Source: Rhynchopus sp. YZ270_cl-10 (taxonomy: Eukaryota; Euglenozoa; Diplonemea; Diplonemida; Diplonemidae). Taken from it: a stretch of DNA of 64,000 bases. The stretch is taken from positions 62,001 to 126,000 of the forward strand of contig OZ037840.1 of assembly GCA_964035575.1 (NCBI GenBank). The letters run 5' to 3'. Position 1 is the stretch's first letter, and every line of letters starts with the position of its first letter. The notes under the pieces are model-generated. The model did no database searches. It had not been told where the DNA came from and was given only the letters and a program-made list of their open reading frames with translations. The position numbers and the translations under genes are program-made. Below are positions 52,838 to 61,700 of the stretch, piece by piece.

Positions 52838-54481
52838 TCAACTAGATGTCCCTTCTCCCGCTTCCACGGTGACACCACCTCCTCCTCCTGCCACCCCTTT
52901 GCGACACTCAGAAGGGATCTCTTCTCCATCACCCACATCGCTGTCAACCGCAAACATATTGACAAACGCACCATCCTGCACACCCCATGTCAGTCCGATC
53001 TCCACTTTGGGCTCATAGCTGTCTTTCATTTCAAACCGCACTGAAGAGAACAATGTCAGCAGCGTCACTTTCACCTGCAACATCGCCATCGGCCTGCCAA
53101 GACACCCACGCGCCCCTGACCCGAAGGTATGGTGCTCATACTCAGTATACCTTTTGCGGCCTTCACCTAACCAACGCTGGGGTCGAAACTCTTCGGCATC
53201 TGGCCCCCATATGGCGGGGTTACGGTGCAGTGCGTAGGCAGACCATGTGACGGACTGCCCTGCGGACACAGAACAGCCACTCGGAAACGTAACCTCCTCT
53301 GTCGCAACCGATTCGTTCTGCGGCGACGGTGTGAACAACCGCGTGGCCTCGAGAAACACTGCCTCTGCGATGGGCGCATTCTCTACGTCGTCGTACAGGA
53401 GTGGACGGTCCAGCTCGTCGCCAAAGGCGTGTCGTGCTTCTTCACGCAGTTTGTCTTGCCAATGTTCATGCTCCTTTTGGCTGACAAATTGTAGTACCGA
53501 AGTTAATCCCGAAGCTGTGGTATCCCGCGCCCCAAGAATCATTAAAATCATCAAATCGCGAAGGTGTTTACGCAGTGAAACGTCGCCCAGAGCGGTGTCT
53601 CCACCTGCAAGGTCTTGGAGGTGGTCAACAAAGAGGGTTGTAACGGTGCCGTCGTGGACGCGGTCTTCATTGATGGTACCGTCAGCGTTGACGACTGTGT
53701 CCACGATATCATAGAGAAATGTGTCCACCGTTGAGAGGGAGGTGGCCAAATCGCGTTCTCCTTTGGTGAGAAGGAAACGTTTGTTGAGACGCCACCAAGG
53801 GAAAAATATGCGTTCAAAAGAAGTGGAGAGGAGCCTGTCAAATGCCTGTTGGAGGTGAACAGACTCTTTCCCTCCGTACAGCGCATCGGTTCCCTTCGAG
53901 AAAGCGATGCTGTTGGTGGTGTCAAAGGTAAGGCTTCGAAAGAAGGTTTGGACATCCAAGCTGTGTCCTTCCCCTGATGCAATCCGGGCTCGCATGAGGG
54001 AGGCAGCGGTTTGCGCGTGGGTGCCAAAGACTCGGTCCATTCTTTCTCTCAAAATCTGTTTTTTGAAGATGCTCGCCATCACAAAATGCTGGTCCTTCCA
54101 GGCCTCGCCTTCTAAAGCAATGAGAGCGGCCCCGAATAGATCGTCCAATGGTGTGAATATTAGCGCATTTCTGGTGAAGGAGGATTTCCGTGTTGCGGTG
54201 ACGTGCTTGATATCAGCAGGGTCGCTCACAACGATACCCTGCACCCCAGTGAGCACACTGTAGCCATAAGCTCGCCACCCATTTCGTTTGAACTCCTCGA
54301 GCGGTACGGTGTGCAGGGTGTACGTCCGCACTTTAGAAATGATGAGGGGTAAGATCCCTAGAATAGGCCAGCTCTGGGAATGCATGGTGACCCCTTGGTT
54401 GCGCAGTGGCCGTGCAGACAGACGTGACAACAACAACACAAAACACGCAGTCATGACTACTAATGCAATGAGTGGAGGCAT
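52838..54481 (-). CDS. Cytochrome P450, CYP86-like (547 aa)
   Basis: Complete single-exon P450. N-terminal membrane anchor (PPLIALVVMTACFVLLLSRL), then the fold with all key motifs: I-helix GARDTT at 317-322 (oxygen activation), ExxR as EATR at 378-381, PQRW at 434-437, and the haem loop FGSGARGCLGRP with the thiolate ligand Cys460. The sequence around the I-helix and haem loop resembles the CYP86/CYP94/CYP704 group of plants and algae and fungal CYP52, which hydroxylate fatty acids at or near the omega end; that substrate is inference. It would act on the cytosolic face of the ER with a P450 reductase. The C-terminus continues about 80 residues past the haem Cys with an acidic, Gly-rich end (GEEIPSECRKGVAGGGGGVT), longer than usual. 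Confidence 0.93.
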   Translation of the reverse strand: MPPLIALVVMTACFVLLLSRLSARPLRNQGVTMHSQSWPILGILPLIISKVRTYTLHTVPLEEFKRNGWRAYGYSVLTGVQGIVVSDPADIKHVTATRKSSFTRNALIFTPLDDLFGAALIALEGEAWKDQHFVMASIFKKQILRERMDRVFGTHAQTAASLMRARIASGEGHSLDVQTFFRSLTFDTTNSIAFSKGTDALYGGKESVHLQQAFDRLLSTSFERIFFPWWRLNKRFLLTKGERDLATSLSTVDTFLYDIVDTVVNADGTINEDRVHDGTVTTLFVDHLQDLAGGDTALGDVSLRKHLRDLMILMILGARDTTASGLTSVLQFVSQKEHEHWQDKLREEARHAFGDELDRPLLYDDVENAPIAEAVFLEATRLFTPSPQNESVATEEVTFPSGCSVSAGQSVTWSAYALHRNPAIWGPDAEEFRPQRWLGEGRKRYTEYEHHTFGSGARGCLGRPMAMLQVKVTLLTLFSSVRFEMKDSYEPKVEIGLTWGVQDGAFVNMFAVDSDVGDGEEIPSECRKGVAGGGGGVTVEAGEGTSS

Positions 54482-54565
54482 TGGTGTGCAGAATAAGAGA
54501 AAAGAGAGAGAGGAGGAGGAGGAGGGGTCTGTGGGTGATTATTTTTTTTTTGAGTTGGGTAAATT

Positions 54566-54685
54566 CATGGATGTCCAAAGTACTTGAAGTATATCAAGTA
54601 CTTGATCCCCCAAAAAACCCAATACTTGATACTTCAAGTGCCATAAAAAAATCAGAAAAAAGTACTTCAAGTACTGACATCCATG
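54566..54685. mobile_element. Foldback element, 120 bp, 6-bp target duplication TAAATT
   Basis: CATGGATGTC...GACATCCATG with inner TACTTGAAGTA / TACTTCAAGTA repeats, flanked by TAAATT on both sides (54560-54565 and 54686-54691). Same layout (CA...TG ends, 6-bp duplication) as 27961-28117 but unrelated in sequence. Confidence 0.8.
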
Positions 54686-55147
54686 TAAATTTAAAAATGT
54701 TGACATAAAAAAAGCTGTGGAGGAAGGGGGAGGGGGAAGGGGGAAGGGGGTCTAATTAAATGCAGGGGGGGGGGGGGGGGGTTTCACTCCTCAAAGCAAG
54801 AAGGGAGTTGACATGGCAATGGCTTTGATAGGGCACATTGTGTAGGGGTTATTTAAAAAAAAACTGGCTCTGAAGAAAAAACTTAAGCTGGCTTGAGAGG
54901 TAGGCTGCTTGGAAAAGCAATCTTGGACCCCTCTAAAAACAGACCGGATAAAATTTTTGAATAAAAGGACAAAAGAAAAGTTTGTTGGTTACGATGAACG
55001 GTGTTCAGTCACGACAAAAAAAGAGGTGGGTGCAAATGTGAGATGCACCCGATCCTGGGGAAATCACATTCAAAAAAGCAGACACAAACTTGACAAGTGG
55101 GCAAGAACATTGTTACGTCCGAATACTTCCTGGACACAATAAATTTT

Positions 55148-55265
55148 GATTTGAAATACAAAAGCCCTCTAACTGACAACAGTGTACCTTGGTACACTGG
55201 CCTGTGCTGCACTATGGGTGGAACCCCAACCATTCTGTCATACATCCAATACGAGGTTGACATCT
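55148..55265 (-). repeat. Dispersed repeat R1
   Basis: TTTGAAATACAAAAGCCCTC to ACGAGGTTGACATCTGC, diverged but near full length. Confidence 0.65.
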
Positions 55266-55586
55266 GCAAGAAAATAATATGCCCTTTAGTTAAGAACTGA
55301 ACAAAAAGCAAAAAAAAAAATTTCCAAACCGAAATGAAATACCTCTTTCGCTTTCTCTCGCACTCCATCTGATAAAAAAGTTGGTAAATACCACCAAAAA
55401 AAACCCCCCTTCGGGAGATGCCCCCTTTTGGAGCACTTTATCACACTTTACCCATCCTCACCACGGCAATATCTGCTATTAACCGCAACACCTCAAACAC
55501 AATCTCAATAAAAACGTGAGACCCCCTTAACACCCCTCTCCATAGATCTCGACCCTTTCGTTTCGAGACAACAGAACTAAAAAGAA

Positions 55587-55690
55587 GTTGACTTGAAATT
55601 ACAAAGACCTCTTGTGAACAGTGTACCTTTGGTATGACCGGCTGTAGGGGTGGTCACCCAATCAGTCCTACAATCCATTTCGTGGTTTAC
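55587..55690 (-). repeat. Dispersed repeat R1
   Basis: GTTGACTTGAAATTACAAAG to CATTTCGTGGTTTAC, lying within 60 bp 3' of the 55740 stop codon and so probably in the 3' UTR or flank. Confidence 0.65.
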
Positions 55691-55739
55691 CTAAAACTAT
55701 ATCTTCGAAATCATCCCCAAAACAGACATTCTCCTTCGG

Positions 55740-58700
55740 TTATATATTGTTTGGGCAGTTCACCATGCCCCCGAGGGAGGGGACGAGAACGTCGTGTGGG
55801 AGTGACTCCGCGAGACGGCCGTTGAAGGCGTGGAGGACGTCCGCGCATTCGAGAGTGTTGTGTGCACGCATGGGGTCGAAGGAGAAGAACGCCACGTCGC
55901 CTTCGCATTGGCAGCCCTCGGGTGTCGAGGTGTCCACATAGCAGCGATGGTGCGAGGTGCGGTGCGTCGTGACCCCCTGCACGCCCCCAGCATTGAGCGG
56001 TATCGCACCCCAGCTCTCCCCCCACTGCCTCTGCTGTTCGTAGTTGAAACGCCAGGAGGAGACCGCACAGCGGAACCCATTGTGCTCACACTCACAGACG
56101 GGTTGCTTGCACATCCGGGGGTCCCTCATTCGCGAAGCATATGACAGGCATTGCCCGTAGCCCTGTGGGGTAGGTGGAGGGTTAAAGGGGCACAAAGACC
56201 TTTCAAATAGAAACCTTCGGGATATGAAAAAAAATGAAAAAAAATAACATATTGTTCGTGTATCGGCTTGATGCTCTTAGTGAAAAGACTTAAAAGACGG
56301 ATTGTGGCTACATACCTCCTCAGGCACCCCACAGTCCTGTACAGCAGCCTTCGCAAGAACAGCATCGGGGTATGTAGGTACCATGGTACGCTTCGCAATC
56401 GCAGCCAGCTCAGGCTCGGTGATGGCACCGTCCCACTGCAAGGGGGAGAGGGGAGTACGAGGGGAAGGGGGGTTGGGGTAGGCTTTTTGATAAAACAACT
56501 TGGTTGTCAATTCTAAAAAGATTGGAGGCAGGCGCTGCGGGCAAACAAAAAGACCCGATATTTTTTTGAGCACAGTAGTCTGACACCATACCATATAGAA
56601 CTCCTTCACGCCGCCTTCGAAGGTATCGTTCTCGTAGTTGGACCTGCCTATGTATGAGTCGACACGTGTGTCCCGTTGTGGCAGGATCATTGTCGAGGTG
56701 TGTGTGTGCACATGGTCGATAAAGAGCATCGCAGGCCCCACCGCTAACGTGCCATGCATCTTCGCTGCAGCTTTGTCCTGCCTATGTACCACACCAACAT
56801 GATGCCAGCTACCATCATCTGGGATTTGTGGTCCATCTGGGTAGACCCGCCGCCACACTGCCCAGGACCGTGTTGCCATGGCACATGGTCCGGTTGGAGT
56901 GTCCAATGCCGGGCACCTCCTTGAAGCCACGGCGTAGGTGCCACATGCACCTCCATTTGCACAGCCGCAAATCCCCTGTCCAGAATCGCACGGCACCGCA
57001 GAACAGTCAGACTTCACCAAATCTGGGTTGTCGAGAAGCGTGTTGAAGTAGAAAGACCCGCCGTCGGCATAGGTGCTTGCCTCTGCGTTTGGGGTGTTTG
57101 CTAATGCAATGTACTTCCAGTTGCGTTTGACGGCGCCGTCCATGAGTGAAAGGAGGTTTCCACCTGCTTTGTTCCACCAGCGCACCCCTTGGGGGCCGCC
57201 GCCGAAGACAGAGTGGTTGCTATAGCAGCCAGCGTAGGATAGGTACTCTTCCTTGACGAAGATGTTCGCCACGTTGTCACGTCCTACCTTGGAAGGGAGC
57301 TCCCCGACTTCAGGGTCGCCAATGCCGTTTTTGGTTGCAGCGTAGCCGGCATCCTCCTCCACACGGTATACAAGACTTCCTGTGTTGTGCTTAAATGAGA
57401 TTGACACACGGTGTTCCCTCGGTGCGTTCGCGATGTCAACTATGACTGCATTGCGGTTTTGCTTTTTGTATATTTTCACCCAAAATGAGAGACTCACTTC
57501 TCCACCGAAGGTGGTCTCCCCTAGGTTCCCAGGTCTGCCTGGCTGATAGTCGTCTGGAGTATTGTCAAAGAAATGCTCGCACACAAAGGGTGCGGTTTCG
57601 GTAAGGGAGAAGGTGGGGGTTGGGGTACCACGCAGGCTGCTTGCATTGTTGTCTCTGAGAACTGGGTTCCAGTCGGGGATGCTGCTTTTTGTGTTGTAGA
57701 TTGGGCAGCCGAGGGTGAGGTCAACACTGCCGTGGAGGGAGCCAGAGTTGGTGTCGTTGTGACAATGCGCCATGAGGGAGACGTCACCTGCTCTAAAAGG
57801 GCCTCGTAACAAACGGATAAACCCAGATGCAACGATGTTGTCGTGCACTGTGACCCTAACCCGCGCAGAGCTTGCATTAACGTTGTTGATGGCGACCCTC
57901 CCAAACCCAAGCCAACCCTGTTCACATGAAATTCCGTGCATGCAATATGCGTCAATCAAATGAAGCTGTAGAGTGCGCCCGGAAAGCTTACGGAAGTCCC
58001 ATGGTTTGATGGATAGAACCTCTAGTCCGGTGGTGTTGGCGCCAAAGGAGAGGCGCGACTTTGTGAACACATACCGTTTGTGTTCTGTATCGTATAATGC
58101 AATTCCAGCAAAGCCAGAAGCATGTGGTGTGGCTAGCCCTAATACATTGTTTTGTGTGCCTGGGGTTCCAAAGGTTTCGACAGAGATTGAAGAGGAGGCT
58201 GTAGGAATAAAGGAATATGTTGCTAGAACCGATTCGGTATGCGAAGACAAGGGCTCGGCAGCGACGATGCATATTGAGGTTCCATCAAAACATTTTGTCG
58301 CGCTTTCATGCCATCTCCCAAACACCGTTACCAACGAAGTAAGCAAGCTCGCACCGTACCACGACACCGTGGTAGGGGTCCCCACCGAGGTATCCACCTC
58401 AAACTTCACCCGATACCTCCGTCCCAGCTCCAAGCTTGCAGTGGACCGCACCGCTGCGCCGTCCCACTCCCCAAAGGCTACACCATACCCCTGAGCTGCA
58501 GGGTACACCCACGCAGAAAGACTCCCCTCTCCACACCCTACGCCTCCATAGGTCAAAACCGGTTGGTCTCCGGAAGGGAGTTTGTCAACAGTGATGACAC
58601 CTTCGAAGATGGAGGAGTCGTGCTGAATGGCGTGGACGAAGTCGACGGCTTCGACAGGAAAGCGTGCGTGGCGGCGGGAGGTGCAGTGCTCGGGGGTCGT

Positions 58701-61700
58701 GCAGGCTGCTTGGCGGGCAACCTTTCCGAGGGGAAGTGGTTTGGCATCCAATGCGTATGAAACAGTGTCCTGCAAGGATGTGCCTTCGGTGAGGAGGACC
58801 ACGTCGCGCACGGTGCCTGCAAAGCCGAGGACCTCGGTGGCATCGTGTGTGGTGTAGCCCACGCCGCACTCTGAGCGTGGGATGCGTGCGGGCAGTGCGA
58901 AGAAGCGGCCGCCAAAGTACTTCAAGGAGAGGACACGTTCCATGGCATCTATCTGGTCAGGGAGAAGCGCTTCGTTGAAGATAAGTAGCTCTGCAAGGTA
59001 GCCTGTGGAAGGGGGTTTGAAAGTTTGTTTTTGGCTTTATTTTTACTCTGTTTGTTGTATTGTATTGCACTGTAGTACTTTGTAAGTTAAGAGGTAGGTG
59101 CACTCTTTGTTGATAGCGACTAACTGTGGAGGGGGTGATGGTGCACGGTGACCATGGTATTGTGTTCGGAACACTGCGTTTGTGGATTGCACACTGGTCT
59201 ATCCGTAGTTTCAACTTTCCCCCCTCCCTCTTTCTCCCCCTCACCCGCTTCATCCTTTCAAGCATGCCTGATGTCACGTGCTGAGTGATGTCACGTCCCT
59301 CCGACAACTCCGCCAGGTGATGGACCAAGCTCTGCGAATTCTCCGACTACTTCTAAGAAAAACCGGAGATATTTGCATAAGCTCGTGCTTAAACTCCGTA
59401 CGGAGAACAGCAAGCTGAAAGACCAACAGTCGGAGGACCACAACAACAAGCAAAGCAGAAGACGACAATAAGCGACGACAAGCGCAAACGGGGGGATGCT
59501 GGTGCGGTCTTGCGCGAGCTTTCCTTGATGTGGAGATGTGGCCCACTGGCAGGAAGGATCCGACGAGGTGGCTTATGTTTTGGGCGCAGTTCCGTGATGT
59601 CATTGTGCGCCTGGACGACTTCAACTTTCACTTGGTGGCGAAGCGGGAAAAGGTGCTGGCGAAGGTGTCTCAGCACTGGACCTGGCAAGATGGGACAGAT
59701 CAGGGCAAATGGAAGGCAGCTGCGCGTAAGATCTTGTGGAGTGGAATCAGAGCACCGTGATGGTACTTAGGAGGCGGCGAAGGTGGCGCGCGAGAAGTTT
59801 GCGACGTACGACTTGCCTCATCAGATTCAGACAATTCGGCGTCGCGTGGACCACACGGATCTTCCGTAGGGGGTCCGACAACCCCAGGAAACTCTGCAAG
59901 GCTGGGAGTGTGCAATCTGCACAGGAGCAAAGAGGGCTGCACGCGCAAGCAGTGCCGGTATGCGCATCCGGAAAAGTGAAGGTGGGAGGTGCAGTGAGGG
60001 AGATGGAGAGGAGGGCGGTGGTGGTGGCACACACGCCGTGGGACAGAAGCGGTCGATTCGCGCCGCCCGGTATCACCAATTGTGATACAGTTTGGATAGA
60101 CATGAAAAAGGGCAGCACACAGGTGGTTCCGTGCCATGTTTTTCCACAGAACCGACACGTAGGGCGTGTCTCCCAAACAACAAAAAAGCAAACGAATAAA
60201 AAATGTTAGGAAAAAGAAAGAACAAAACAATGTAGTTTACAACAGGGACACATTCATTTTACTAATTTGTTGTTTGGGAGACACGCCCCACGTTGCGGTT
60301 CTGTGGAAAAAAAACAGCACGGAACCACCTGCTGCCCCCTTTTCATGTCAAATAATGAGTAGTTATAATTCCAGGGCCCCTCTTTCACACATCAACAAGA
60401 CATACCAGTATAGTGCTTCCCCTCAGCATCCAGGGAGGTTGCCTGCGACCCTATGAACTGCGGCCCTGTCGTTTCATTCCTGCGCACACCATACGGCGTG
60501 GAGGACCTGTTTAGCGAGGGGATGTCCACGCTGTTGATGCTTTCCTTCAGAGCACCGTTGATGCGCAGCTGCATTTGCGCATTCGCCGCAATCCTGCACG
60601 TCACGAGCACCCAGCCTTCGTCCCCGGGAGGGTTCCACGAGGCAAAGGAGGTCAACGTTGTTCTGCTGCCCCTCATGCCTGCAAAGCAGGACACCTTATC
60701 CACCCCGGCAAGGAGCCCCCAGTAGGACGATATGTCGAGAAGGTGCGGCTCCGCTGCTGCCCCTGTGGGTTTGATGACTGCGAAGATCGTGACGCCGGTG
60801 GTGTCTGAGTAGAGCGGCTGTTGCAGCTGCATCGTTGTGCTGGTCGCGTTGAGGCCGAAGTACATCGCAGGCCATTGCCCTGCGGGGGTGGCTTTGGGTA
60901 CTGAGGTCGGGCCCTCACCTCGCGATTCAGCGTTGTTGCGTAGGGTGTCCAGGTTCGCGCTGTCGTGCAGGACCTCGACGATGGAGCTTCCGTTTGTGAG
61001 GTTCGCAGCCCCTGCCACGTACCACACTGCTGCTGAGGTAGAGAGGAGGTACTCAGCTGGGTGGTCGCTGTCCGGGGGGAGTGGGTCGTAAGGACGCCCG
61101 CCCAGTACGTTGAAGTCTACTGCTAGGTGGACGATGCCGGATTTCTGTGGGGTGAGGGGGGGTGGGTGTGGAAGAGTGGTGGGGTTGGTTTTGTTTTTCG
61201 GATTTTACAATTTTTGCAACAAAAAATGGAATGTGACAGTGGCGTGGAAGGGGGGGGAAAGAACTTTGCAGTGTTGGACACCCTTGAAGAATAGGATTGA
61301 GAAGTCACATAAAAAACCCTCCCGAGCCTTCGGGTCCGCATCTGACAGGGCAATGCAAGACGTACCTTATGCGAGAGCGTTATGTAGTGGTATTTGCTGT
61401 CCAGCGGCACAGCGTCGACGGTGAAGCTGAACGCATCCGCAGAAGCGAGCGACGACGTTGGGAAGTTCGACGGCGCAGACCGCTGCACTGTGTACCTGTG
61501 GTGTGGGATGTGGGATGTGTGTGCACCAACGGGGTTTCTTGCATGGAAAGGATTGCACAAAATGCTATTTTTTTTTTTTTTTTACCTGAACCACTCCCTC
61601 TCATGACCGTGTACCTTACACAGCCATGCGGTCCTAGAATCTATATTCGAAGTTGACCTCTAAAAACATACGTGACAGTTGTGGCATTTGGGTCTATCTG

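Larger units (their letters stand above)
54482..55739. other. Intergenic; foldback element and two R1 copies
   Basis: No gene. Contains the foldback element at 54566-54685, a G run (54766-54781) and R1 copies at 55148-55265 and 55587-55690. The last lies just past the stop of the 55740-64000 gene. Confidence 0.5.
59003..60405. other. 1.4-kb intron holding a decayed mobile-element remnant
   Basis: Intron of the lectin/LamG gene. On the plus strand, about 59290-60080, is coding-like sequence of an unidentified element, including a helical Lys/Glu-rich part and a zinc-finger-like spacing C-x8-C-x4-C-x3-H at 59911-59967. It looks broken and old; family not identified. Two inverted R5 copies (60096-60181 and 60266-60353) follow it. 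Confidence 0.4.
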
